In this document: positions 52,322-61,586 of the stretch, one piece after another | Layout of the letters: each line of letters begins with the position of its first letter | How positions within the stretch are numbered: position 1 is the first letter of the stretch | NCBI RefSeq assembly: GCF_001267885.1 | Contig: NZ_CP012382.1 | Location: 3,087,001 to 3,151,000, forward strand | Source: Streptomyces ambofaciens ATCC 23877 | GTDB taxonomy: Bacteria > Actinomycetota > Actinomycetes > Streptomycetales > Streptomycetaceae | DNA: 64,000 bases | Direction: 5' to 3' | The notes under the pieces: model-generated | Database searches by the model: none | Told to the model about the DNA's origin: nothing | Seen by the model: the letters and a program-made list of their open reading frames with translations, nothing else | Program-made: the position numbers and the translations under genes

Positions 52322-52576
52322 TCACTTCTTCCGCACCCGCGTGGCCACCCACGCCCCCACCAGCGCCACGCCCGCCATCGGCAGGAACACCACCGCGAAC
52401 GCGGCCGGACGGGAGCCGGTCGCCACGTTGGAGAGGCCGTCGGAGATCTGGAGGGCGGCGGAGTCGGTGCCCGCCTCCTCCGGGGCGGAGGGCTTGAGCA
52501 GGAGCACGCTGGTGGAGGAGACCACCAGGCTCATGCCGAAGCAGCCGAAGCAGCCGAAGCCCCAGGCGACGGCCAC
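52322..52576 (-). CDS. Small two-helix membrane protein
   Basis: This reading of about 84 residues has two hydrophobic segments: WGFGCFGCFGMSLVVSSTSV near the start and AFAVVFLPMAGVALVGAWVA near the end, which is followed by a basic VRKK tail. The start is uncertain: a GTG at 52576 and an ATG at 52534 are in frame, and the sequence before the GTG (PHRLPLIDAVPAW) still looks coding, but no usable start codon lies further upstream before the tRNA-Cys. Function unknown. Confidence 0.6.
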   Translation of the reverse strand: MAVAWGFGCFGCFGMSLVVSSTSVLLLKPSAPEEAGTDSAALQISDGLSNVATGSRPAAFAVVFLPMAGVALVGAWVATRVRKK

Positions 52577-52820
52577 CGTCCAGGCGGGGACGGCGTCGAT
52601 CAGCGGGAGGCGGTGCGGGACCGGGACCTTGGCCGTACGACCACGGCGTCCCGCCCGGTCCGGCCGGGGTACCGGCGGGTCCGCCGGGGCCGTCCGTGAA
52701 CGGCGTGTGGCAGTCGCGTTGCGGCACCCCCGGATGCCTTGAGCCCCTCCCCCGCGCCGATCTACGGTCGGATCACCGAGTTCGGCACCGGTCCACCGGT
52801 CCGGTCCGAATTCGGCACAC

Positions 52821-52892
52821 GGCCGTGTGCCCGAGTGGTTCAGGGGCTCGCCTGCAAAGCGAGTTACGTGGGTTCGAATCCCGCCACGGCCT
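52821..52892 (+). tRNA. tRNA-Cys (GCA)
   Basis: Acceptor GGCCGTG pairs with CACGGCC. The anticodon stem CTCGC/GCGAG holds the loop CTGCAAA with anticodon GCA, the T loop is TTCGAAT, and the discriminator is U73, the expected identity base for cysteine. CCA is not encoded. Its 3' half overlaps the 3' end of the SUKH-like gene on the opposite strand. Confidence 0.9.
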
Positions 52893-53436
52893 CCGGTGCC
52901 GCCGCGCGGCGCAGCAGCCAGAGGGTGAAGACGAGGGTCGAGACGTCCGGGGTGAGCGGGCGCAGGCTCGCGTCGCACGGGTGCCAGGTCAGGACCGTGC
53001 CCGTCGGTCCGTCCACCACCACGTCGCTGCCGTCGGGCAGCCGGCCCAGCCGGACGAGGTGGCCGGCCGGGACGCCGTGTCCGTAGTGCTCCGCCAGGGT
53101 CGGCAGGGGTATCCCGTCGTCGTCCGTCGCGAGCGGGAACGCGTTCTCCGGCAGTCCCGTCTCGCGCAGGAAGCGGCGGGTGGGCTCATGGGTGAGGGCC
53201 GGCGGGAAGTCGATGTCCTCGTAGCGGGCCACCCGGCCCCGGCCGAACGCGCGGACCAGCAGCCGGTACGGCAGGTCGAGGGCCAGGCCGGACGCCGGGC
53301 GGCGGCCCGCCGACAGGACCAGGCAGCCGATCACCGCGGCCGACGTCCACAGCAGCGGTGTCCCGCGCCCCGTGGGCGCGCACGGCAGCGCCCGCGTCGC
53401 CCGCGTCGTCGTGTCCTTCGCCGTGACCCCGTGCAT
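52864..53436 (-). CDS. SUKH-4-like immunity family protein, C-terminus running into tRNA-Cys
   Basis: This 190-residue reading has a hydrophobic N-terminal segment (TPLLWTSAAVIGCLVLSAGR, about 26-45), then a SUKH-4-like region: DIDFPPALTHEPTRRFLRET, GLPENAFPL, and HLVRLGRLPDGSDVVVDGPTG. The end, VAGFEPT, is translated from the reverse of the tRNA-Cys T arm and anticodon side, so the gene's natural C-terminus appears replaced. SUKH proteins protect against polymorphic toxins or act in related systems. GGGGGAGACG precedes the ATG. It may be a truncated or inactive copy. Confidence 0.65.
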   Translation of the reverse strand: MHGVTAKDTTTRATRALPCAPTGRGTPLLWTSAAVIGCLVLSAGRRPASGLALDLPYRLLVRAFGRGRVARYEDIDFPPALTHEPTRRFLRETGLPENAFPLATDDDGIPLPTLAEHYGHGVPAGHLVRLGRLPDGSDVVVDGPTGTVLTWHPCDASLRPLTPDVSTLVFTLWLLRRAAAPEAVAGFEPT

Positions 53437-53606
53437 CGTCTCCCCCGAGTGTGCGTGAGTGGCCGGGTGCGGTGGGAGCGGCAGTCGTCCCCACCGCTTC
53501 GCAGCCTACGGGCCACCACTGACAACGCCCCGGCACACCGGACGCGCCCGTCCACCGGGTAGGACGCGCCGCGCGGCCGACGCGTTGCCTCACGCGCGCG
53601 CGGACG

Positions 53607-55922
53607 TCAGTTCCCCGTCACCACCGCGGCCTGCGGCCGGATCGGCAGGCGGTTCACCGGGCGTCCCGTGGCCGCGCGCACGGCGGAGGCGACGGCCGCC
53701 GGGGAGGCCACCACCGGCACCGCGCTGACCGACTTCGCGCCGAAGGGGGCCACCACGTCACGCTCCTCGACGAGCTTCACGATCCGGATGTCGGGGGCGT
53801 CCAGCGCGGTCGGCAGGGCGTAACCGGTCAGGTCGGGGTGACGGACCAGGCCGCGGGGGGTGCGCAGGTTCTCGGTCAGCGCGATGCCCACGCCCTGGGT
53901 GACGCCCGCCTCGATCCGGGCGGTCAGCTGGGCCGGGTTCAGCACCCGTCCGACGTCCTGGGCGACGGCCAGCTCCACGACCCGTACCGAGCCGATCTCG
54001 ATGTCGACGTCCACCACCGCGCGGATCGCGCAGAACGACATGCCGACGAAGGCGTCGCCCTGTCCGGCCTCGTCCAGCGGCTCGGTCGGGTGCGGGCGGC
54101 ACTGGGCGGTCGCCCACAGCTCCTTGCCGTCCAGCGCCTCGGCCACCGTGGTGGACAGCACCCCGTCGTACGACGTGATCTTGCCGTCCGCGATCTGGAG
54201 CAGCTCGGTGGACATCCCGAACTGGTGCGCCAGGGGCTGGAGGAGCTGGGTGCGGACCATCTTGGCCGCCCGTTCCACCGCGCCGCCCGACACCCAGGTG
54301 TGCCGGCCCCGGCAGCCGGCGCCGGCCGGGGGCTGGTCGGTGTCGACGGGCGCCACGTGCACCTCGTCGACGCCGAGGGTCTCCTGCACGATCTGCCGGG
54401 CGAGCGTGGTGAAGCCCTGGCCGGTCTCCACCGCCGCGCACAGCACCGTCGCCACGCCGTCCTGGACCTTGACGGTGGCCGTGGACACCTCGTCCGCGCC
54501 CTCCGCGCCCAGCATGTGCACCATGCCGATGCCGTAGCCCACGCCCCGGCGCACCGCGCCCGGTTCACCCGCGCCCTCGGGGCCGCCGGGCAGCAGCCAC
54601 TCGTCCTCGGGCGTGTCCTTGGGCAGCGCGGGGAGGGGGAAGTCGCGGACGGCCTGGAGGAGTTCGGCGACCGGAGCCGGACAGGTGACCGTCTGCCCCG
54701 TGGGGAGTACGTCACCGGTGGCCAGGACGTTACGCAGGCGGACCTCGGCGGGGTCCAGGCCGAGCTTCTTGGCGACCTTGTCCATCTGCGCCTCGTACGC
54801 GGCGCACACCTGCATGGCGCCCTCGCCGCGGACGTGGCCGGAGGGCGGATTGTTGGTGCGCACCGCCCAGCCCTCGATGAAGGCGTTCGGGACGACGTAC
54901 GGGCCGCAGGCGAAGGCCACCGCGGCGGCCAGGGCCTCGGCGGAGGTGTCGGCGTAGGCGCCCGCGTCGAGCAGGATCTGCGCCTCCACCTTCACCACCC
55001 GGCCCTCGGCGTCCGCGTGGTGGCGGTAGCGCAGCAGGGTGGGGTGCCGGTGGACGTGGCCGAGGAAGGACTCCTCGCGCGTGGCGGTCAGTTTCACCGG
55101 GCAGCCGGTCTTCAGCGCCAGCAGGCCGAGCGGCAGCTGGAAGCCCTGGTCCTCGCGGTCGGCGGTGGCGCCGGGCACGCCGGTGACCACGATCTTCACC
55201 TGTTCGGGTGTCAGGCCGTAGCAGGCCGCGGCCGTGTCGCGGTCGCCGTGCGGGTCGGTGGAGGCCAGGTACAGCTCCACACCGCCGTCGGGACGCGGCA
55301 CCGCGAGGCCCGCCTCGGCGCCGATCGGGGCCGGGTCCTGGCGGCCGATGCGGTACAGGCCCTCGACGACGACCTCGCCGGCCGCCTCGGGATCCCCGTG
55401 CCGCAGCGGGATGTGCCGGATCAGGTTGCCGTCGGGGTGCAGCGGCTCGGCCTCGAAGGCCTGCTCGGGGTCGGTCACCGGGTCGAGCAGCTCGTACTCG
55501 ACGATGACGGCGGCGGCGGCCATCCGCGCGGTGTCCGGATGGTCGGCGGCGACGGCGGCGAGGGGCTCGCCGTGGTGGCGTACGACCTCGGAGGCGAACA
55601 CCGGGCGGTCGGCCCGGCCGCGTCCGTGCAGGGCGGTGCCGGGCACGTCCTCGTGGGTGACGACCGCGCGGACGCCGGGCATCTCGCGCGCGTGCGTGGT
55701 GTCGATGGACACGATGCGCGCGTGCGGGTGCGGCGAGCGCAGGACGGCCGCCCACAGCAGGCCCTCGGCCCACAGGTCGGCGGCGTAGGGGAAGGTGCCC
55801 TCCGTCTTGGCGCGCGCGTCGGCGGGCGGCAGGGAGGCGCCGAGGCCGTGCGGGATCGGCTCGGGGACGGGGGGCGCCTCGGCGCCTCCCACGGCCTCCG
55901 CAGTCGCGGCGTCGTTGCTCAC
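53607..55922 (-). CDS. Molybdopterin-binding subunit of a xanthine dehydrogenase-family oxidase
   Basis: This 771-residue protein matches the large subunit of molybdenum hydroxylases. It starts with the ASLPPADARAKTEGTFPYAA domain, then VVTHEDVPG. Later come the molybdopterin-interaction segments (PPSGHVRGEGAMQVCAAYEA, GQGFTTLARQIVQETLGVDE) and the family's C-terminal FVGMSFCAIRAVVDVDIEIG. Together with the 2Fe-2S and FAD subunits it forms a heterotrimer that hydroxylates a purine or aldehyde-like substrate; which one is not shown. Overlap of 4 bases with the 2Fe-2S gene indicates one operon. Confidence 0.9.
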   Translation of the reverse strand: MSNDAATAEAVGGAEAPPVPEPIPHGLGASLPPADARAKTEGTFPYAADLWAEGLLWAAVLRSPHPHARIVSIDTTHAREMPGVRAVVTHEDVPGTALHGRGRADRPVFASEVVRHHGEPLAAVAADHPDTARMAAAAVIVEYELLDPVTDPEQAFEAEPLHPDGNLIRHIPLRHGDPEAAGEVVVEGLYRIGRQDPAPIGAEAGLAVPRPDGGVELYLASTDPHGDRDTAAACYGLTPEQVKIVVTGVPGATADREDQGFQLPLGLLALKTGCPVKLTATREESFLGHVHRHPTLLRYRHHADAEGRVVKVEAQILLDAGAYADTSAEALAAAVAFACGPYVVPNAFIEGWAVRTNNPPSGHVRGEGAMQVCAAYEAQMDKVAKKLGLDPAEVRLRNVLATGDVLPTGQTVTCPAPVAELLQAVRDFPLPALPKDTPEDEWLLPGGPEGAGEPGAVRRGVGYGIGMVHMLGAEGADEVSTATVKVQDGVATVLCAAVETGQGFTTLARQIVQETLGVDEVHVAPVDTDQPPAGAGCRGRHTWVSGGAVERAAKMVRTQLLQPLAHQFGMSTELLQIADGKITSYDGVLSTTVAEALDGKELWATAQCRPHPTEPLDEAGQGDAFVGMSFCAIRAVVDVDIEIGSVRVVELAVAQDVGRVLNPAQLTARIEAGVTQGVGIALTENLRTPRGLVRHPDLTGYALPTALDAPDIRIVKLVEERDVVAPFGAKSVSAVPVVASPAAVASAVRAATGRPVNRLPIRPQAAVVTGN

Positions 55923-57973
55923 GCGTGGCCTCCGTCCTGGCCGTAGGTCCGGTCGTCCCGGCCATAGGTCCGGTCGTCCTGGCCGTAGGGCTGCTCGTCC
56001 CGGCCGTAGGGCTGGTCGTCCTCGCCGTAGGCGCCGTCATGCGGTCCGTGGGGGTGCGGGTCCGGCGTGTCCGGTGTGCCGGGCGGTCCGTGGGACTCGA
56101 ACGCCGACGGGTTGACGCCGCCCGCGCCCGGTCCCGCCTGGTGCGGGATACGGGGCTCGTCCGCGTCCGTGCCGGGCGTCTCCGCGACGGAGTGCGCCTC
56201 GCGTTCGGCGACGACCTCCTTGACCGCCTCCAGGACGCCCCGGTAGCCGGAGCAGCGGCACAGGTTGCCGCACAGGGCCTGCCGGGCCTCCAGCTCGGTC
56301 GGCGCCGGGTTGCCCTCCAGGAGGTTGTGCACGGTCATCGCCATGCCGGGCACGCAGAAGCCGCACTGGACGGCGCCCCGCCGGGCGAGCGCCCGCTGCA
56401 CGTCCGACGGCTGCCCGTCGGCGGCCAGGCCCTCGACCGTACGCACCTCGCTGCCCGCGGCGGTCACGGCCGGGACCAGGCATGAGGCGACCAGCCGCCC
56501 GTCGACCTGCACGTTGCAGGCGCCGCACTCGCCCTGCGAGCAGCCGTCCTTGGCGCCCGCGAGACCGAGCCGCTCGCGCAGCACGTACAGCAGCGACTCG
56601 CCGATCCAGGCGTCGGTGACGGGCCGGTCGGCGCCGTTGACGCGCAGCACGTACGAGGCGAGGGGGTGGTCCTCGTGCGGACCCGCGGGAGGCGGCTCCT
56701 CGGAGGCGGCCGGGCCGGCCAGGTGATCCGGATCGGCCGGGTGATCCGGGTCGGCCGGGTGAGCCGGGTCGGGTTGGTGAGCCGTATCGGCGGGATCGGC
56801 CGGATCGGCAGACGGGTCGGTGCGGGACTCCGCCGGCTCGGGACCGGGTTCCGGTGCCGGTCCGGGCTCCCCCGCCTCGTCCTGCGCGGCGGCCGGCGGT
56901 GGGCCCGTCACGGGCTCCTCGGCGGCCTCCGGAGCGGATGCGGCGCCCACACCCTCGGGCGCCTCCTCCGGGGCCTCCATGGGGCCTTCAGGCTCCTCCG
57001 CGGGCCCTCGGTGCCCGTCGGCCGGGGCCGCGTCGGGCGCCTGGGCCGCGTGCGGCGCCGGGTGCCCGGTCTCGGCGGCGTCTTCCGGGCGCGTCTCCTC
57101 GGTGTACGGCCCGAGGGCGGACTCGGGGGCGGGGCGGGGGTCGGACGGTGTCTCGGCCGGCTGTTCCCCGGCGACCGGGGCGCCCTGTGCGGTGCGGTCG
57201 TCCCAGGGCCGTCCGGCCGGCTGCGGCGCCCAGGGCGCCGGGGCGCCGCCGGGCAGGGTGGCCGGTGCGGTGCCGCCCCACTGCTCGGCCAGGGACGACT
57301 GGGTGAACTCACCCGACTCGTCCGGCAGGTCGCCGTCGGCGACGGGGATGGACCACTGCCCGGTCACGTCCTGCCCGGTCACGTCCTGGCCGGGCGCGGG
57401 CGCCGCACCGCCGTCCGCGGCGGCCTCGGTGAAGTCCCAGTGGCCGGTGGCGCCGGGCCGGTACTCGAACCGGTCGCCCTGCCCGGCGTTCGCGTCGTAC
57501 CGCGCCGCCTGCCCGTACGGGTCGTGCTGCGGGTACGGGGAGCCGTACTCCGGGTGCCCGGCGTGCTCCGGCTGACCTCCGTGGCTCTGACCTCCGTGGC
57601 CCTGACCTCCGTGGTCCGGCGCTCCGTGGCCCTGCCCCCCGTGCTCCTGGCCGCCCTGCTGCGGACCGGCGTCCGGAAGGTGCCACTGGGTGCCGTCGAC
57701 GGGCGCCGCGGGCATCGCCCAGGTGCCGGTGGCCGCCGGGTCGGTACCGGCGGTGGTGGCGGGCGCGACCGTTATCTGCGGCGGCACGTAGCCGTGCCCG
57801 GGCGCGGCGAGCGGACTGTCGGCGGAGGCCAGGAGGGCGTCCACACCGCCCTCGGGGAGCTTCACGAAGGCGGTGGCGCCGTCGTCGTAGTCGCCCTGGG
57901 GCAGCGGGTCCCAGCGCCCGCCGCTCGGGGGCGCGCCCTGTCCGTGCCGGTCGTCGTGCTGGTCGTCGGTCAC
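55919..57973 (-). CDS. 2Fe-2S subunit of a molybdenum hydroxylase with a very long N-terminal extension
   Basis: This 684-residue protein is about four times longer than ordinary 2Fe-2S subunits (about 160 residues). Only residues about 465-620 are the functional part: the plant-type ferredoxin cluster in GCSQGECGACNVQVDG and the second domain with CGFCVPGMAM and CGNLCRCSGY. The first 460 residues are low-complexity: Gly/His repeats (QGGQEHGGQGHGAPDHGGQ), Pro/Ala/Glu stretches and Asp-His-Pro-Ala-Asp units. The C-terminal tail repeats YGRDDRTYGQD. The GTG at 57973 overlaps the FAD gene stop (GTGA). Confidence 0.9.
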   Translation of the reverse strand: MTDDQHDDRHGQGAPPSGGRWDPLPQGDYDDGATAFVKLPEGGVDALLASADSPLAAPGHGYVPPQITVAPATTAGTDPAATGTWAMPAAPVDGTQWHLPDAGPQQGGQEHGGQGHGAPDHGGQGHGGQSHGGQPEHAGHPEYGSPYPQHDPYGQAARYDANAGQGDRFEYRPGATGHWDFTEAAADGGAAPAPGQDVTGQDVTGQWSIPVADGDLPDESGEFTQSSLAEQWGGTAPATLPGGAPAPWAPQPAGRPWDDRTAQGAPVAGEQPAETPSDPRPAPESALGPYTEETRPEDAAETGHPAPHAAQAPDAAPADGHRGPAEEPEGPMEAPEEAPEGVGAASAPEAAEEPVTGPPPAAAQDEAGEPGPAPEPGPEPAESRTDPSADPADPADTAHQPDPAHPADPDHPADPDHLAGPAASEEPPPAGPHEDHPLASYVLRVNGADRPVTDAWIGESLLYVLRERLGLAGAKDGCSQGECGACNVQVDGRLVASCLVPAVTAAGSEVRTVEGLAADGQPSDVQRALARRGAVQCGFCVPGMAMTVHNLLEGNPAPTELEARQALCGNLCRCSGYRGVLEAVKEVVAEREAHSVAETPGTDADEPRIPHQAGPGAGGVNPSAFESHGPPGTPDTPDPHPHGPHDGAYGEDDQPYGRDEQPYGQDDRTYGRDDRTYGQDGGHA

Positions 57974-58863
57974 GACAGCGCCCTCCCCAGTGCTCGTCGG
58001 GCCAGCGCGGCGACGGTGCGCCGCAGGTGCAGTACGGCCGGCGGGAGCTGCGGTACGGAACCGTCCTCGGCCGGGGCCGCGTCGGGGATGCAGGCGGCGG
58101 CGACGTACTCGCCGAAGGCGCTCAGCGCCTCCGGGACGATCGCGCGGCCGTTGTCCCAGTCGATGAGGGAGGCCACCCACTGCTCGGCCTCCAGGGGGCG
58201 CAGCGGCATCGGCGCGATGGCGCCGACCGCGCACCGCACGCCGCGCCGGGCCGGGTCGAGGACCAGCGCCACGGAGGCCATCGCGCGACCGGGTCCGGTC
58301 CGGCCGGTCGCCTTCAGGAAGACCTGCGGAGCGTGCAGCAGCGGCACGCGCACGTAGCCGATGAGCTCGCCCGCGCGGAGCAGCTCCATGCCGGCCAGCA
58401 GGTGCGAGACCGGCATCTCGCGGCGGGCGCCGTCCGCGCCCGCGATGATCAGCGTGGCCTCCAGCGCGGCCAGCACCGGCAGCGCGTCGCCGGTGGGGGC
58501 GGCCGAGGCGATGTTGCCGCCCAGGGTGCCCGCGTTGCGGATCTGCGGCGGTCCGGCGGCGCGCGCGGCGGCGGCGAGGGCCGGGATGAGCGCGGCGAAG
58601 TCGGGGCGGCCCATGCGGGCGTGCGTGAGTCCCGCGCCGAGCAGCGCGTGACCGTCCTGGTACTGCCAGCCGCGGATCTCGCTGATGCGGCCGAGCCCCA
58701 CCAGCGCGGCGGGCCTGAGCTGCCCGGAGTTGACGGCGGCCATCAGGTCGGTGCCGCCGGCGACCGGGACGGCGGCGGGCACGGCGGCCAGTGCCGCCAC
58801 GGCCTCGTCCAGTGTCGTGGGCAGCGTGACGGCCTGCGCCGCCTGCGGTGCGTGCGTGGTCAA
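57970..58863 (-). CDS. FAD-binding subunit of a molybdenum hydroxylase
   Basis: This 297-residue protein is of the xanthine dehydrogenase medium-subunit family: VAGGTDLMAAVNSGQLRP near residues 34-51 and RNAGTLGGNIASAAPTGDALP near 108-128 are the FAD-binding motifs. A typical CO dehydrogenase flavoprotein C-terminal domain follows. It passes electrons from the 2Fe-2S clusters to an acceptor. It is the first gene of the operon. The start is probably the TTG at 58863 (GGAAGGGG upstream), since no ATG or GTG fits the family length. Confidence 0.88.
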   Translation of the reverse strand: MTTHAPQAAQAVTLPTTLDEAVAALAAVPAAVPVAGGTDLMAAVNSGQLRPAALVGLGRISEIRGWQYQDGHALLGAGLTHARMGRPDFAALIPALAAAARAAGPPQIRNAGTLGGNIASAAPTGDALPVLAALEATLIIAGADGARREMPVSHLLAGMELLRAGELIGYVRVPLLHAPQVFLKATGRTGPGRAMASVALVLDPARRGVRCAVGAIAPMPLRPLEAEQWVASLIDWDNGRAIVPEALSAFGEYVAAACIPDAAPAEDGSVPQLPPAVLHLRRTVAALARRALGRALS

Positions 58864-59125
58864 CCCGACTGCCCCTTCCCGCTGTCCCACCTGGTCCCGC
58901 CCATGTGGCCGTACGGTACGACCTGACAGGGCGGACGTGGCAACTCTGGCACATCTTCGCAGGGCCCGAACGCGGGGGTCCGCTAGGAGGCATTCGCCCA
59001 CCTCATCGGCGAGATGGCCCGTTTTGACACGAGATCCCCGTCGATCAGGCGACAATCGAGGATGAGCGGGATCGGCGAGGTGAGCCGGAGTTGCCACTGT
59101 TGTGGAGCGTTTCGAGGCGTTTCGC

Positions 59126-60739
59126 CTACTTGTTGGGCGGCGGTCCGTCGATCGGCCGGCCGAGCACGCCGGGCCGCCGCTGCCAGGGCAGCGGACCACC
59201 GGGCGGCCGGTAGGCGACGCCCAGGGCGTCGAGTCGCCGGTAGTGGGCCGCCATCCGCCGCTCGAAGCCGTCGAAGTCCCGGTCCGCCGGGGCGGGCAGC
59301 TCGCTCCAGGCGACCTCGGCGAACGCGGCGAGCCTCGGGAACAGCTGGTAGTCGACCCGCCCCTGGTTCTCCATCACCTCGCTCCAGGCGTTCGCCTGGG
59401 TACCGAGCACGTGTCCGGCCTCGTCCGGCGTCAGCTCCGCCGGAACCGGTTCGAACCGGTAGACGTCCTCCAGGGTGCGCACGAAGCCGATCGGCACCGG
59501 CTCGTCCTCGCCCGGGTGCTGCCGGTGGTCCAGGTACACCTGCTGCTCGGGGCACATCACGACGTCGTGCCCCGCGCGCGCGGCGGCGACCCCGCCCGCG
59601 TACCCGCGCCAGGAGGAGACGGCTGCGCCCTCGGCGAGTCCGCCCTCCAGGATCTCGTCCCAGCCGATGAGCCGGCGTCCGCGCGCGGTGAGCCAGGCGT
59701 CGAAGTGCCGGATGAACCAGGACTGGAGCTCGTCCTCGTCGGCGAGTCCGAGCTCCCCGATGCGCGCCTGCGCGGTGGCCGAGCGCCGCCACTGGTCCTT
59801 CGGGCACTCGTCGCCGCCGACGTGGACGAACTCGGAGGGGAAGAGCTCCAGCAGCTCCTCGAACACGCCCTCGTAGAACCGCAGGGTGGTGTCGGTGGGG
59901 GCGAGGACGTTCTCGCAGACGCCCCAGGTGTCCCACACCGTGAGGGACGCGGTGTCGACGACGTCGGTGTTGCCGAGTTCCGGATAGGCGGCGATGGCGG
60001 CCTGCGAGTGCCCGGGCACGTCGATCTCGGGGACGACGGTGATGTGCCGTTCGGCGGCGTAGGCGACGATCTCCCGGATGTCGTCCTGGGTGTAGTAGCC
60101 CCCGTGGGGTTTGTCCTCCCACAACGGCGAGGCCCGGTGGCCGTATTTGGTGCGTGACCGCCAGGAACCGATCTCGGTGAGCTTCGGGTGGCGCTTGATC
60201 TCGACGCGCCAGCCCTGGTCGTCCGTCAGGTGGAAGTGCAGGACGTTGAGTTTGTGCGCCGCCATCAGGTCCAGGTAGCGCAGGACGCCTTCCTTGGGCA
60301 TGAAGTGCCGGGCCACGTCCAGCATCAGGCCGCGCCAGCCGAAACGGGGCGCGTCCTCGATCCGGACCAGGGGCAGGCGCCACCGGCGGCCGGGCAGCGG
60401 GGCGCGCCGGAAGGCGTCCGGTCCGAGCAGCTGCCTGAGCGTCTGGGCACCCCAGAAGAGGCCGGCCGGCCCACCGCCCGCGAGGTCCACGCCGGCCGGG
60501 GTGACGACGAGGCGGTACCCCTCGGCCTCCAGTCCGCCGTCGAGGGACAGGCGCACGACGTCGTCGTTGCCCGTCCCCGGCGCGAGGGGCAGGCCGGTGG
60601 CCGCCCCCAGCACGGCGCGCAGCCAGCGCTCGGTGTGCCCGGCGCCGTCGCCCGCCACCAGCGCGGTGTGCGGGCCGAGTTCGAGGAATCCGTCGTCGAG
60701 GCGGGTCAGTCGCCGTGGCTGGGGGATCGTGTCCGTCAC
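59126..60739 (-). CDS. Beta-N-acetylhexosaminidase (GH20)
   Basis: This 537-residue protein has an N-terminal GH20b domain and a catalytic TIM barrel from about residue 125. The catalytic pair is Asp310-Glu311 in VGGDECPKDQW, and FHLTDDQGWRVEIKRHPKL is a family hallmark. No signal peptide is present, so it probably works in the cytosol on imported chitobiose or other amino-sugar oligomers. The GTG start lies 1 bp after the upstream permease stop, and the gene is transcribed with the sugar ABC importer as its last gene. Confidence 0.92.
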   Translation of the reverse strand: MTDTIPQPRRLTRLDDGFLELGPHTALVAGDGAGHTERWLRAVLGAATGLPLAPGTGNDDVVRLSLDGGLEAEGYRLVVTPAGVDLAGGGPAGLFWGAQTLRQLLGPDAFRRAPLPGRRWRLPLVRIEDAPRFGWRGLMLDVARHFMPKEGVLRYLDLMAAHKLNVLHFHLTDDQGWRVEIKRHPKLTEIGSWRSRTKYGHRASPLWEDKPHGGYYTQDDIREIVAYAAERHITVVPEIDVPGHSQAAIAAYPELGNTDVVDTASLTVWDTWGVCENVLAPTDTTLRFYEGVFEELLELFPSEFVHVGGDECPKDQWRRSATAQARIGELGLADEDELQSWFIRHFDAWLTARGRRLIGWDEILEGGLAEGAAVSSWRGYAGGVAAARAGHDVVMCPEQQVYLDHRQHPGEDEPVPIGFVRTLEDVYRFEPVPAELTPDEAGHVLGTQANAWSEVMENQGRVDYQLFPRLAAFAEVAWSELPAPADRDFDGFERRMAAHYRRLDALGVAYRPPGGPLPWQRRPGVLGRPIDGPPPNK

Positions 60740-60740
60740 G

Positions 60741-61586
60741 TCAGTCCTTCACCGCTCCGCCGAGGCCGGAGACGAGTCGTCGTTGCACGAGTACGAAGAA
60801 GACCAGCACCGGAATCGTCATCACCGTGGACGCGGCCATCACCCCGCCCCAGTCCGGATCGTCCGGCTTGTAGAAGACCAGCAGCGCCATCGGCAGCGTC
60901 GACTGGGAGGTGTCGCTGATGATGAACGACTTGGCGAACAGGAAGTCGTTCCAGGTCGAGATGAAGGAGAAGACGCTGGTGGCCACCAGCCCCGGGAAGA
61001 CCAGGGGGAAGAGGATCTGCCACAGGAATCGCGCCCGGCTCGCCCCGTCGATGTAGGCGGCCTCCTCCAGCGCCTCGGGAACGGCTTTGACGAAGCCCCT
61101 GAGCATCCAGATCGCGAACGGCAGCGAGAAGGCGATGTGGGGCAGGATCAGCGACCCCAGCGTGTTCAGCTGGCCGAAGTCCCGCATGAGGAAGAACAGC
61201 GGGATGGTGAGTGCCTCCACGGGCACCATCTGGGCCACCAGGAACATGATCAGCAGGGTGGTCCGGAACCGGAACCGGAAACGCGTCACCGCGGTCGCCG
61301 CGAGGAAGGCGATCAGCGCGGAGGCGACCACGACGGTGCCCGCCACGAGCAGACTGTTGAGGAAGTAGCGGCCGAATTCCTGCTGCCCGAAGACCCGCCG
61401 GAAGGAGTCGAGCGAGGGCTCCAGGGTCCACGGCCGCGGCGCGGTCGACTCGATCTCCCCGGCCGGCTTGAAGGCGCTCAGCACCATCCAGTACAGCGGG
61501 AAGGCCACCACGACCGCGATCAGCAGGGCCGAGGCCTCGGCCGCCAGCCGCCACGGACGGCGCACACGCGCGCGCACGAGATTCAC
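60741..61586 (-). CDS. Carbohydrate ABC transporter permease (MalG type)
   Basis: This 281-residue protein has six transmembrane segments and the EAA motif EALEEAAYIDGASRARFLW, which contacts the ATPase. It belongs to the MalG/CUT1 type. GGAGGAG stands just before the GTG at 61586, which overlaps the stop of the upstream permease by 4 bases. No ATPase gene is present in the operon, so a shared multi-sugar ATPase (MsiK in Streptomyces) is likely used; that is family knowledge. Confidence 0.92.
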   Translation of the reverse strand: MNLVRARVRRPWRLAAEASALLIAVVVAFPLYWMVLSAFKPAGEIESTAPRPWTLEPSLDSFRRVFGQQEFGRYFLNSLLVAGTVVVASALIAFLAATAVTRFRFRFRTTLLIMFLVAQMVPVEALTIPLFFLMRDFGQLNTLGSLILPHIAFSLPFAIWMLRGFVKAVPEALEEAAYIDGASRARFLWQILFPLVFPGLVATSVFSFISTWNDFLFAKSFIISDTSQSTLPMALLVFYKPDDPDWGGVMAASTVMTIPVLVFFVLVQRRLVSGLGGAVKD

